Below, piece after piece: positions 41,832 through 50,521 of a DNA stretch of 58,119 nucleotides (position 1 is the first letter of the stretch; each line of letters begins with the position of its first letter). The DNA is taken from positions 1-58,119 of the IMG/VR virus record IMGVR_UViG_3300035670_000245. The stretch is one strand, 5' to 3'. The notes under the pieces are model-generated. The model saw only the letters and a list, made by a program, of their open reading frames with translations, made no database searches and was not told the DNA's origin. The stretch comes from a virus. The translations under genes and the position numbers were made by a program.

Positions 41832-42493
41832 TATATATTCGCCATTGCATTTGCAAGTTTAAGATCATACGGAGTATTTATATCAATTGCTTCTAACTCA
41901 GAAGTCTTAAACAAATAGGGACGCTTGCCGAAAAAGTAACTATTATTCTTCATAGCTTGATGGGGCTGTATAAAAAATGCCCCTGTCTGCTTGTAGTAAG
42001 CTGGTAGTTCTTTGGCAAGCGTGTGTTTTTCTTTGTATGGATTATAGTTTAACGGGTAGTAATTAGGTGTCCATAAATGTTCTTGGATAGCTAACACCGA
42101 TACTAAACTATCAAACCCTTTTAACTGTTCATTTAAAAAAGTTTTAATGGCACTGTCGTATGTAGCACCTCCAACAAATGGGTTTGTTACATGTACCCAT
42201 ACGACAATGTCAGCATCTACTCTTTTAACAAAATCTGCAATCATCATGTTTGCTGATGCCACAGACTCGTCACAGCATACTGGATCTCTGTATACTACGT
42301 TTACTTTATGCTTGTCAGCTTCTCTAGCTAACTCGTCACCGTCTGTGCCAACGTATATATCTGTTATAAACTTAGACTCTTTTAACTGAAATAGTTTCCT
42401 GCCCAATAAAGTTTCAGCACCTATTCTGCATAAATTCTTATTAGGTATTCGTGTGCTACCTTTTCTTACAGGAACTAACGCAGCTATTTTCAT
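41831..42493 (-). CDS. CMP-sugar synthetase (acylneuraminate cytidylyltransferase family)
   Basis: A 220-residue nucleotidyltransferase with the family's PVRKGSTRIPNKNL start (residues 8-21), VGTDGDELAREA (about 47-58), and VWVHVTNPFV (about 96-105). It activates a nine-carbon or eight-carbon acid sugar (sialic acid-like or KDO) with CTP. It lies inside the virion gene operon, between capsid decoration and tail genes, so it might serve modification of virion or host surface glycans. It overlaps the ParB-like gene by ATGA. Confidence 0.82.
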   Translation of the reverse strand: MKIAALVPVRKGSTRIPNKNLCRIGAETLLGRKLFQLKESKFITDIYVGTDGDELAREADKHKVNVVYRDPVCCDESVASANMMIADFVKRVDADIVVWVHVTNPFVGGATYDSAIKTFLNEQLKGFDSLVSVLAIQEHLWTPNYYPLNYNPYKEKHTLAKELPAYYKQTGAFFIQPHQAMKNNSYFFGKRPYLFKTSELEAIDINTPYDLKLANAMANI

Positions 42494-42855
42494 TTATCTA
42501 CAGAAGAATCCATCATTCTAGAGTACTGCACTATTTGCAATTTATCCCATGAGGTTTCTACAAAGATTGCTGATATCCTTTTGTACCCATGTTTAATTGC
42601 ATAATCTACTCTTGTATTACCTATATAACACTTATACTTCTTTATAGTCCCTGGCTTTATTATAATAGGCCATTTCATTCCACCAGAATCTATTGATTCT
42701 TTTAGACGAACTAAACAATCAGGGTCAGCTTTGGCATACCTGTCTAGTTCTGTTTCTAAGTCCTGGATATTTACTAACTCTATTTTCCACCCAGGTACTA
42801 TGCATCTACAAACTAAATCCACAATATAAATAGGGTGACCCCTTGTGAGGGCCAC
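42490..42855 (-). CDS. ParB-like nuclease-domain protein (up to 121 aa)
   Basis: LVRLKESIDSGGMKWPIIIK then YIGNTRVDYAIKHGYKRIS fit the ParB/Srx N-terminal fold (about residues 48-102), which in some members binds CTP. The listed GTG start lies in a terminator-like hairpin; a GTG at 42,822 is an alternative. Coupled to the CMP-sugar synthetase. A regulatory or CTP-dependent role is speculative. Confidence 0.6.
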   Translation of the reverse strand: MALTRGHPIYIVDLVCRCIVPGWKIELVNIQDLETELDRYAKADPDCLVRLKESIDSGGMKWPIIIKPGTIKKYKCYIGNTRVDYAIKHGYKRISAIFVETSWDKLQIVQYSRMMDSSVDK

Positions 42856-42857
42856 CC
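42833..42857 (-). terminator. Hairpin terminator after capsid decoration gene
   Basis: On the - strand GGGTGGCCC pairs with GGGTCACCC (one G-T) around a 7-nt loop, followed by TATTTATATT. It would stop or weaken transcription from the capsid genes into the ParB-like gene. Confidence 0.65.
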
Positions 42858-42871
42858 CAAGTTGCTAGCTA

Positions 42872-43393
42872 TTAAGCAAGCTGGTCACGATCTACTTCAT
42901 CGGTAGCGGCTTGAATGCTATTGCAATCAACAACAATTGCAAACACACGAAGCTTACCGGTAGTTACGTTACCCGTTACAGCCAGCTTAACGTCAATCGT
43001 GTCAGCGGTAGTGACAAACTGCGTGTAAGCAGGGCTGCTAGTGCCGATAACAGTACCGTTAGTACCACCAGCAAGGTAGCCGGTAGAAGAAACAGACTGA
43101 CCGTCAACAATGTCATCGCCAGCAGCGAAGTCAATGTCTACGGTGGGGCTAGTGCCGTTGAATGCCGTAAGAACTTCTGCACCAGCAGCAACAACCAGCG
43201 TACCGGCAGGTACCGTAAGCAGTTCAAAAATATCGCCAGTAACTGCGGCAGAAAAAGCACCTGCACGAACCAGCTTGGCAATATCAAGAGTTGCTTCAAT
43301 CATGTAAGTCTGGTTCCGTACATCAGGGTACGTACCGGCAGTTTCTTTGCCGCCCCCTGCAACAGTACCGTTGGTTAGGTTATAAGTAGCCAT
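42872..43393 (-). CDS. Head decoration or capsid-associated protein candidate (173 aa)
   Basis: Directly follows the major capsid gene. Beta-rich with Gly/Thr-rich loops, no cysteine cluster. Size and place match capsid decoration proteins. Not assigned to a family. Confidence 0.6.
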   Translation of the reverse strand: MATYNLTNGTVAGGGKETAGTYPDVRNQTYMIEATLDIAKLVRAGAFSAAVTGDIFELLTVPAGTLVVAAGAEVLTAFNGTSPTVDIDFAAGDDIVDGQSVSSTGYLAGGTNGTVIGTSSPAYTQFVTTADTIDVKLAVTGNVTTGKLRVFAIVVDCNSIQAATDEVDRDQLA

Positions 43394-43411
43394 TTTCTAA
43401 ATTCCTCCTAA

Positions 43412-44488
43412 TTAAACACCAAGGTTGTAACGAGCAACGGTCAGACCTTCAGGACGTAGAATCTTACGTCCATACAGGTGCATACCACGCACAATGTCAG
43501 CAAAGCTGTCGGGATCACGATAGCTTTCAGTCTTGGTGATCTGCTGCGCCGAAGCAACAGCACTGGAGTGACCAGCAACAATAATACCGTAGTTGGAGGA
43601 CTGAGCGCCAGCATTGCTGGTGGACGGGCCAGTACCAACCTTGGGAAGGCTGTTAGAAACATAGACTTTGAAGCCATGCAGATTGTTAAGAACAAGACCA
43701 TTCTGCAGACCCGATCCACCGAAATCACCATTCAGAAGACGGCTATCCTCATCCTTAAGGATCTCGTAGAACACAGGGTCAATAACCAACCAGCGACCAG
43801 CCTGATCGACAAACTGGGTATCCAGCAAGCGGCTCATACGAGCAATAACTTGCAGGGGGCTAACCAGCGTAGCCGACAGAGTGGTTTCGCCAGGAAGGCG
43901 GGGGCCAAGGGGAATCGAATCACCAGCAGTACCATCAGTGGTAAGCTGACCAGCAAAGCTAGTACGATCCAACTTCATGGAAGAAAGCAGTTCATCCGAA
44001 CCAGCAGAAGCTACAGCCTTCGTTCCAGGGGCCGTAGTACGTGCCGTAGAAGCGGGGGCATTCTTAGCAGACTGTTGGAAGCCGCAGAGATAGCCAAGGA
44101 TGTCAGCGTCAAACTGGTCACGCAAGCGATAAGCAGCACGATCAGAGGCCAGCGACATGAAGTTCACATGGCTGTGAGCAGCCTCAATGTCATCAATCTT
44201 AAAGGCAAAGTAGTTTGCCTGATCGACAACCAGGGTGAAATCCTCGTCATCCAGATCCTGAGCCGTGATTTGCGTACCACGTGCATAGTTCTTAACGGTG
44301 ATCTCAGGCTCTTTGATGATCTTAACAGAGTCACCAAAGTTAGAAATCTCACCGAAGTAATCGGAGTTAGTAATAGCTTCTACAACGGAAGCACGGCGAA
44401 ACGCAAGCTGTACTTGCTTGGAATAAATGACTGGCGAAAAGTTGCCATTGGGTAGATTGCCGTATCCTGCGGCGGTGGGAAATGCCAT
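43412..44488 (-). CDS. Major capsid protein
   Basis: A 358-residue protein in the usual place after the scaffold. It has a short Gly/Pro N-terminus, a region with IKEPEITVKNYARG then DEDFTLVVDQANYFAFKIDD (about residues 60-105) typical of HK97-fold podovirus capsids, and a C-terminal RDPDSFADIVRGMHLYGRKILRPEG. It has its own strong promoter and a 5' leader, as expected for the most abundant protein. GGAGGA precedes the ATG. Confidence 0.85.
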   Translation of the reverse strand: MAFPTAAGYGNLPNGNFSPVIYSKQVQLAFRRASVVEAITNSDYFGEISNFGDSVKIIKEPEITVKNYARGTQITAQDLDDEDFTLVVDQANYFAFKIDDIEAAHSHVNFMSLASDRAAYRLRDQFDADILGYLCGFQQSAKNAPASTARTTAPGTKAVASAGSDELLSSMKLDRTSFAGQLTTDGTAGDSIPLGPRLPGETTLSATLVSPLQVIARMSRLLDTQFVDQAGRWLVIDPVFYEILKDEDSRLLNGDFGGSGLQNGLVLNNLHGFKVYVSNSLPKVGTGPSTSNAGAQSSNYGIIVAGHSSAVASAQQITKTESYRDPDSFADIVRGMHLYGRKILRPEGLTVARYNLGV

Positions 44489-44755
44489 GATATTTGTCCT
44501 CCTAAGACAATGTAAAAGATAAAATAATCTTAAGCTATTCTAAGATAGCCTAAATTAAAATACGCTTACACACTTACTACAGAGGCTGGCATCATTTGGT
44601 GCGTTTATACTTGAGCGCCCCCAAGCATAATACGGGCAAATATGTTACAGGTAATTCTGTGTTCGTTGTTTTGCGTTACAAGTTTTAAATTTGCCGGGGG
44701 CCATTACTGGGGCGGCATCGGGAGCAAAGATGTATGCCTACACCTTTGTCCCGTA
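44489..44755 (-). promoter_or_regulatory. Long structured 5' leader of the capsid mRNA
   Basis: About 260 nt of untranslated leader. It has no gene. On the transcribed strand GCCCCC pairs with a downstream GGGGGC and GGCAAAT with ATTTGCC, making a large stem near its middle, and GCTAT pairs with ATAGC about 25 nt before the ribosome site. The length is unusual for a phage operon; it may stabilise the mRNA or regulate translation. Confidence 0.55.
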
Positions 44756-44784
44756 GTTATACCTACTTATTTAGATTTGTCAAG
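44756..44784 (-). promoter_or_regulatory. Sigma-70 promoter for the capsid gene
   Basis: TTGACA then a 16-nt spacer then TATAAC on the - strand, continuing ACTACGG-like. It is nearly consensus and shares the core TTGACAAA...GTATAACTAC with the promoter at 57,181. Transcription would start about 7 nt downstream of the -10 box. Confidence 0.8.
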
Positions 44785-44787
44785 TAC

Positions 44788-45657
44788 TTATCGTGCAGAA
44801 CCTGATAAATCGTAAATAAACTTACCAGACTTGATTGCAGCCACAATTTCTTCCTGCCTTGATTCATACTCACGGGCAGACATCCGTTCTACGTCTGACT
44901 CTTTAATGTAGCCTGAACCCTCCTTCTGACTCGGTGATGATCCACGGGAAGGCATCACACTCTTAGCTGCATCCCGAGAGTTAGGCTGGTCTTTCCGTTT
45001 CTTATCAATCCCCATGTCTGCCTTATACAAATCAATTGCACGGGCAGCGGATCTGGCATCTGTTTCATTCTCATACAAAGCCTGCTGAACCCAGTTAGGT
45101 TGCTTGTCCACCCACTCATGGAAATCGTCTGTGTCCCGAATAACGTCAAAGTCAGGGTGCAACCGCATCAGTTCAGCCTCAGCCTTTTCTTTCTTGGCTG
45201 TATAGGCCATGTTGTCAATCTCTTTTAGCCGATCCTCAATGGTCTTAGCTTGTTCCTGGGCTTTCTTGATTGCAATTGTTTCTACAATCTTAGCTACATC
45301 AGGGTATTCTTTAGCCCACTGCTCTAGTTCTTCTTCAGACTTAGGCAGCTTAATTTGCTGCTTAGTGGACATCTCAAGCTGAGATTTTAATTCGTCAATC
45401 TGTTTCTGTAGTTCTGCTTCTTTCTTTTGGGAGTGCCGCCGAAGATCTCCATATCGTTTCTTAAAATTTCCTTCTTCTTTGTTGGCAGGATCTTCGTCTT
45501 CCTCTTCAGCCTGGGTATTCTTTGAGGTTTCAATTAGACTCTTTAACTCCTCTTCCTCTTTTTTAATGCGCTCTTCAAGAGCAGAACGAGTAGCAAAACC
45601 AGTATTGGGTTTAATAGCTACAGCCTTGGGTGTAGTATCTACGACAGCTTCAGTCAT
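44788..45657 (-). CDS. Capsid scaffolding protein
   Basis: A 289-residue, highly charged helical protein. Long Glu/Lys coiled coils (residues 25-180) and a C-terminal helix-turn-helix-like tail (SDVERMSAREYESRQEEI...). Position between portal block and capsid gene is classical. It guides procapsid assembly and leaves the mature head. Confidence 0.8.
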   Translation of the reverse strand: MTEAVVDTTPKAVAIKPNTGFATRSALEERIKKEEEELKSLIETSKNTQAEEEDEDPANKEEGNFKKRYGDLRRHSQKKEAELQKQIDELKSQLEMSTKQQIKLPKSEEELEQWAKEYPDVAKIVETIAIKKAQEQAKTIEDRLKEIDNMAYTAKKEKAEAELMRLHPDFDVIRDTDDFHEWVDKQPNWVQQALYENETDARSAARAIDLYKADMGIDKKRKDQPNSRDAAKSVMPSRGSSPSQKEGSGYIKESDVERMSAREYESRQEEIVAAIKSGKFIYDLSGSAR

Positions 45658-45763
45658 CTTCTTTCCTTTTTAATGGGGCTTACCGTAGCCGGTCCTTCCG
45701 GGGGATCAGGTTGCCATATCGGGGATTAAGTTAGTATACCAGTCAGCCCCGCCTGACAGGGTA
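45658..45763 (-). promoter_or_regulatory. Leader with hairpin and possible weak promoter
   Basis: On the - strand TACC-GTCAG pairs with CTGAC-GGTA around GCGGGG, and TATACT directly follows, which could be a -10 box without a good -35. The scaffold ribosome site AAAGGAAAG lies at the end. Confidence 0.4.
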
Positions 45764-47656
45764 TTAATCTTTTTTGTTAGCCAGTATATTTACTGTCTGA
45801 CCTATTGCCCTACCTTGCAGATAAGGGGCAACTCTAGCAATTGCAGTTTCTATATCTTCACCACGGACTGCGGCCCGAGCAGTGGCTTGAAGCATAATTT
45901 TTGTATTACTTTGAATAGCTGCTATTGCTTTTGGACTCATTGTACCTTTTAAGCTATCCCTTACAGCATTTGCTCCAGACTGACTGACACCTTGTACTAT
46001 TAAACTTTCTGTAAAGGCATCCATAAAACTCTGGTTCTTAACTATTGAGTTAACTGACCCGCTGGCTAATGCCCCAGTAAATATACGTTGGGTTTGTTTA
46101 ACATCCAGGTTTAGTGTTTTAGATAATGACGCTACGTTTTCTGCGCCACCAAATACCGTATTAGTAATAGTAGACGCATTAGCATTTAAACCACCAGAAA
46201 TCGCACCAGTGAGCATAGCATCACTTACGTCCTGGCCTGTAGCTGCTGCTACAAATCCGTTGAATCCTGCGTTAACTACAGCGTTACCTAGTGTGTTAGC
46301 AACGCCAGCAGAGATAGCACCACCAGAAGCTGCCTGTATGCTAGTGCCTAAAGCATCGCCATAGGTATTGAGTTCGGCACCAACTGAGGCAGTGGCATAC
46401 GATACGGTTGCAGCTTTAAGAACATCTCCAGGAGAACCGCCAGAGCCAGATACCTGCGCTGCTTTTGCTACCGCATATACCGTTGGGTTACCTCCGCTAG
46501 CAATAAATGCAATCTCTGGGCCATACGGAATTTTCGCAAAAGCCTGAGTAACATCTTGAATAGCCCCTCTTATACCACCATAATCTTTTGGTGCAGTAGT
46601 AATTGTTCCACTAATAGTACCTTCTTTGTTTATTACTAAATTGTGAAACGTATCCCTACCTCGCTGCCAGTTATCTTTTATATAAACTAACTCATCCCCC
46701 CTAGCACCTATACCTAAAATAGGAGTTGTGTCGTATACCTCATTCCCATATCCATAAGTATTATGGTACTTACCACTTAAATAAGTATTTTCAAAATCTC
46801 TAAACTGATCTTTTGTAAATAAAAAACCCCTGCCATTTCCTAGTTCTGACGGGTGTGGTAGTCCTTGTGCAGCGACGGCACCTTTTAATTGTATATCTTT
46901 TAATGAAGAAATATCAATAGGCTGTGTTTCATTGTACAAATACTGCAATGTATCTTTATTTAAAAAACCACTATTAAATATTTTTGCATCGCCCCAGTCT
47001 TTGCCTTTCATAACATAAGTCTCGGGCAAAAATACATATTCATTAAAGCCGTCATCTCTTATCATGTAAGAGAAACTTTCATGCTCTTTAACAGGGCCGT
47101 CTATAGAAGCATTCCATTGTGTTATGCCGACCTGTCTATTTTGTTCTATCCGTGCGTTATTAAAAGACAACTCACCAAATTTAGTTTCAAACTTCTTTTC
47201 ACTAAACTGGGGTAAATCGTATCTATAATTCTTAACAAACTCTTGTTCTTTTTTAAGCAGATCTTCTTCTGCTTTTGTAGCTATGTCTGTAATCTTTTGT
47301 TGTTGCCTAAAAATTGCCTGTTCTTTTCTATAGTCTTCAAGAATGCTGGCAGCAGAAATACCTTCAGCATCCAATATACTTTCTGGCTTTTCAAAGTAAG
47401 TAGAACGAAGAACATCTTTAGCAGAGGTTATGCCTGCACCTTGCAATATATCAGAAGCAGGTCTTTGCTTTGGCTGAACACCAGCACTTTGCAATATGTC
47501 TAAAGAAGATCTAGGTAGCTGTGGCTGTGCCGTTGTTGTTACGGGCTGAGTTTCCGTTACATTAGTAGTAGTTACTGGAGCAGCACCCTCTTCCTTATTT
47601 TCAAAGGCAGAGTACATCTGATACTCTAAAGGATTCTGGTAACCAGACACAGCCAT
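45764..47656 (-). CDS. Virion protein of unknown function (630 aa)
   Basis: The N-terminal 110 residues repeat SxxDILQxAG(V/I) (SSLDILQSAGV, ASDILQGAGI, and diverged SILDAEGI, SAASILEDY), then a charged coiled region (about 110-150), a soluble beta part, and a C-terminal Ala/Gly/Ser-rich half (about 400-630) with possible membrane-active helices. Lies between the portal block and scaffold. Might be an internal head or ejection protein. Confidence 0.55.
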   Translation of the reverse strand: MAVSGYQNPLEYQMYSAFENKEEGAAPVTTTNVTETQPVTTTAQPQLPRSSLDILQSAGVQPKQRPASDILQGAGITSAKDVLRSTYFEKPESILDAEGISAASILEDYRKEQAIFRQQQKITDIATKAEEDLLKKEQEFVKNYRYDLPQFSEKKFETKFGELSFNNARIEQNRQVGITQWNASIDGPVKEHESFSYMIRDDGFNEYVFLPETYVMKGKDWGDAKIFNSGFLNKDTLQYLYNETQPIDISSLKDIQLKGAVAAQGLPHPSELGNGRGFLFTKDQFRDFENTYLSGKYHNTYGYGNEVYDTTPILGIGARGDELVYIKDNWQRGRDTFHNLVINKEGTISGTITTAPKDYGGIRGAIQDVTQAFAKIPYGPEIAFIASGGNPTVYAVAKAAQVSGSGGSPGDVLKAATVSYATASVGAELNTYGDALGTSIQAASGGAISAGVANTLGNAVVNAGFNGFVAAATGQDVSDAMLTGAISGGLNANASTITNTVFGGAENVASLSKTLNLDVKQTQRIFTGALASGSVNSIVKNQSFMDAFTESLIVQGVSQSGANAVRDSLKGTMSPKAIAAIQSNTKIMLQATARAAVRGEDIETAIARVAPYLQGRAIGQTVNILANKKD

Positions 47657-48208
47657 TTAGTCTTCCTCTTCTTCGTTTTCTTCAGACTCTTCAGCTTCTA
47701 CTTTTTTAATAATGTCATCTATCTCTGACTCAAACTCCCCCGTGTCATCCATTGTAGCTTCTTCAGAGTTACCCATCTGGCCCATAGCTTCCATCTTGGC
47801 TAACCCTTCTTTAGCAGCTTGTCGTAGCTGCATAAGTTTTTCTAAGCCAATGTAACGAACTACGTCAGCCGGGAAAACAAACTCACCCTCACTAAGTTGG
47901 GCAGGGATATCGTCTCGCACTTCTTCTTGTAGTGATCCTGTAGGCACCTCATTACCAGAGACAGGGTCTACCGTGCCCCCTTCCTGAAGCATACCGCCAG
48001 TCTGCATTAATACACCGCCTTTAGCCATAGCTGGCTTAGACTTCATGTGCATACCAGGAGGAGACTTTATATTATTGGGGGTAGCTGATGTTGCTTTTGC
48101 TGAAGGTGTTGGGATATCCCCCGGCCTATATTTAACCACAGGATCATAAGGAAGTACGATCTGCTTTTTCATTTCCTCCGCTTTTTTAACAGCGTCACTT
48201 GGCCCCAT
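47657..48208 (-). CDS. Phage structural protein with AKGG motif (183 aa)
   Basis: Pro/Lys-rich N-terminus, KPAMAKGGVLMQTGGMLQEGG (about residues 58-78, in two parts), then DDIPAQLSEGEFVFPADVV and a helix. The GEFVFPADVVRYIG pattern is common in aquatic phage head-neck regions. Acidic C-terminus. Exact function unknown. Confidence 0.65.
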   Translation of the reverse strand: MGPSDAVKKAEEMKKQIVLPYDPVVKYRPGDIPTPSAKATSATPNNIKSPPGMHMKSKPAMAKGGVLMQTGGMLQEGGTVDPVSGNEVPTGSLQEEVRDDIPAQLSEGEFVFPADVVRYIGLEKLMQLRQAAKEGLAKMEAMGQMGNSEEATMDDTGEFESEIDDIIKKVEAEESEENEEEED

Positions 48209-48422
48209 TTACTTCTTCCTTTAAGTATTTTAATTTACGTAAAGCTGTAATAGCACCCTGTGCTTTAAACAACTCCTTCTCATCTGCACTTTGTTCTAGT
48301 GTCTTTTGATGAAATAGGATATGGTTATCTAATACAGCATTGAAAGCGTCCCACTTATTCTTTTTATTTACAAGGTCGGTAAGTTGATAGTAATAATCAA
48401 CAATAGATTTAGTAACTGCCAT
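48195..48422 (-). CDS. Small helical protein next to portal (75 aa)
   Basis: A widely distributed phage small protein type (HILFHQKTLEQSADEKEL then QGAITALRKLKYLKE). It overlaps the downstream gene by 14 bp. Possibly involved in portal or head assembly. Confidence 0.65.
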   Translation of the reverse strand: MAVTKSIVDYYYQLTDLVNKKNKWDAFNAVLDNHILFHQKTLEQSADEKELFKAQGAITALRKLKYLKEEVNGAK

Positions 48423-48425
48423 GTG

Positions 48426-50513
48426 TTATTGCATCCTTGGTTGAGGTTGTGGGGGTGCGGCAGAGAACCCTTGTTCTCCGGGCACAGGAGCAGCCCCTAC
48501 GCCGATGTTACCACCGCCAGCACCCGTCATATCTTGAACGCCAGGAACCCCAGGTGCGCCCTGTTGTGGGCCTTGCTGGGCAGGTGCAGGAGCGGGTGGC
48601 ATTAAGGCCTGTTGTCTTGCAGCCTCTTCCAGATTGTTAGTTACTTTCTCTGGATCAAGATCCATTGCCTTGGCGATCTCCCGGATTATATACGGAAACT
48701 TAGCAAAAGGCAATAGGGCTTGATTACCTGCAGTAATCTGTAGGAACTGCATAAGCCGTTGGCTACGTACTTCGTTAGCCATAAGACTTTCGGTACCCCG
48801 TGCTTTAACTTCCAGGTCACCTTTAATCTCAGGATCAAAGTCAAACTGCATATTAAAGCTGAAGAAAGCCTCACCAATCGGGCGTAGCAGGTAGTCATCA
48901 ATATTCTTAATAACTGTCTTAATACCGCCAGCAGCAGCATTCATAAGCATACTAATGCCGCTAGCCGTTCTACCTACGCCACTGACACCCGTTTGACCGT
49001 GGGCAAATGAAGGCATACCAGTAGCTTCGTCAGCAAGTACCCGTGCCTTATCAAACATCTGCAGGTTTTCTTGGGTAACATTAGGAAACTTGGTACCAAA
49101 CAAAGCCTGTCCTGGTGCCCCACCCTGCCGTCTGAATACCTTTCCTGGGTACACCGACATGTCTTGTCCTGGTACTAGGTTGGTTTCATCTATCTCAAAA
49201 ATGAGATTTCCAGAAAGCACACCGTTGTCTACAGCCATACGCATAAACCCGTTCATCAGGGTTTGCGTATCGTCCATGTTCTCGGCAATGCCTACACCGA
49301 AGATAGAGTAGGGGTTAAGTTCGTAGGGTACAGCGTAGTAAGGAATACGGGTGGGCTTAAACGGATTAAGCACCAAGCGAATAATCCTGCCGTTACATAG
49401 CCAAATGTTAGCCTGCAACTCATCTAACTCTTCCATGTCTACAGGAATAGTTATGTCGTTGTCTTCTAATAGTTCTTTGTTTACGACACCCCAGTACTCA
49501 AGAACCTCAAACCGATCAATGTCTTGGTTGGGCTGATAGTCACTAAGATCATCTTCCCAGTACTTCTTAATATAAGTCTCACCGTAGTCAATTACTTCTT
49601 CAATTACATTGGCCCGGAACATAGGGCGCTTCTTTAATGCCCGAAGCTGGCTACGGCTTAACTTGTGCCTTTCAATAACATACTGAACCTCATCCATATT
49701 GACCGCATCTGGGTCAGGATAAAAGTTCCATACACTAACATGTGAACTGGAAGGAACTGTTTTAATTGTTGGATTATATGCACCATCCTCTTTCCAATCT
49801 GGGTACTCTTTGTCGATAGCAAACGGGCCTTTCATAACCCCTGTACCAAACAAAGCCATCTCAAATGCCATTGACCGTAGTTGCTTTGAAGCATTGCTTT
49901 CTTCAAGCTGGTCTTTAATTTTCTTTTCCATCTTTTTAGCTGCAACTTGTGCAGGGCTAAATGTGACAGATGACGGAGTTAAACCTGGGCCTTCTTTCAG
50001 CCCAACAATATCCCGTAGTTTATTTTTTAGTGGGCCAAGACGATCCATTAACGTCTTTTGCGTAGCCCCCGGAATGTTTTCTCTACCATCACCAGGGAAT
50101 CCATAAGGTGATTCCATGCCAGCGTCTTGGTTCTTATTTGCTGGATCGAAGTGGACACTTTCAGCTACACCCTCCGGTAGAGTGGTAGGTTCAATGCTAA
50201 TCGGAAATGTATTGTTAGCAAACAGTACGTCTACAATCTGACCATACGCAGCTAGTGTTTTTGTTTTAGTTACTTTAATAAATACACGGGACTTTTCTGC
50301 TTCAGTAAACTGCACTTCAGGGCCATAGATCCCCCGGTAATTCCGGTAAGATTTTAACCACCGCTCTTCATCATTCCTGCGGGAGTTTTCTGCTTTGACA
50401 TACTTCTCATTTACGTATTCGACAAGGGCAGAAACAGAAGCAGCCTCATCCGAAGCTGTCTCTACATCATCAAGCATTACGCTTTCTTTTTCTATGAAAC
50501 CTGAATTAGCCAT
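48426..50513 (-). CDS. Portal protein
   Basis: A 695-residue protein directly after TerL. The N-terminal KYVKAENSRRNDEERWLKSYRNYRG part, a central crown-like region, GIAENMDDTQTLMNGFMRMAV, and a Gly/Pro/Gln-rich tail fit podovirus portals. It forms the dodecameric DNA gate to which the terminase docks. Confidence 0.88.
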   Translation of the reverse strand: MANSGFIEKESVMLDDVETASDEAASVSALVEYVNEKYVKAENSRRNDEERWLKSYRNYRGIYGPEVQFTEAEKSRVFIKVTKTKTLAAYGQIVDVLFANNTFPISIEPTTLPEGVAESVHFDPANKNQDAGMESPYGFPGDGRENIPGATQKTLMDRLGPLKNKLRDIVGLKEGPGLTPSSVTFSPAQVAAKKMEKKIKDQLEESNASKQLRSMAFEMALFGTGVMKGPFAIDKEYPDWKEDGAYNPTIKTVPSSSHVSVWNFYPDPDAVNMDEVQYVIERHKLSRSQLRALKKRPMFRANVIEEVIDYGETYIKKYWEDDLSDYQPNQDIDRFEVLEYWGVVNKELLEDNDITIPVDMEELDELQANIWLCNGRIIRLVLNPFKPTRIPYYAVPYELNPYSIFGVGIAENMDDTQTLMNGFMRMAVDNGVLSGNLIFEIDETNLVPGQDMSVYPGKVFRRQGGAPGQALFGTKFPNVTQENLQMFDKARVLADEATGMPSFAHGQTGVSGVGRTASGISMLMNAAAGGIKTVIKNIDDYLLRPIGEAFFSFNMQFDFDPEIKGDLEVKARGTESLMANEVRSQRLMQFLQITAGNQALLPFAKFPYIIREIAKAMDLDPEKVTNNLEEAARQQALMPPAPAPAQQGPQQGAPGVPGVQDMTGAGGGNIGVGAAPVPGEQGFSAAPPQPQPRMQ

Positions 50514-50521
50514 AATTATCC

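Noticed and set aside
43478-44455. 325-codon + strand frame opposite the major capsid gene
   Set aside because: It is a shadow of the capsid gene's codon bias with no ribosome site and no family features.
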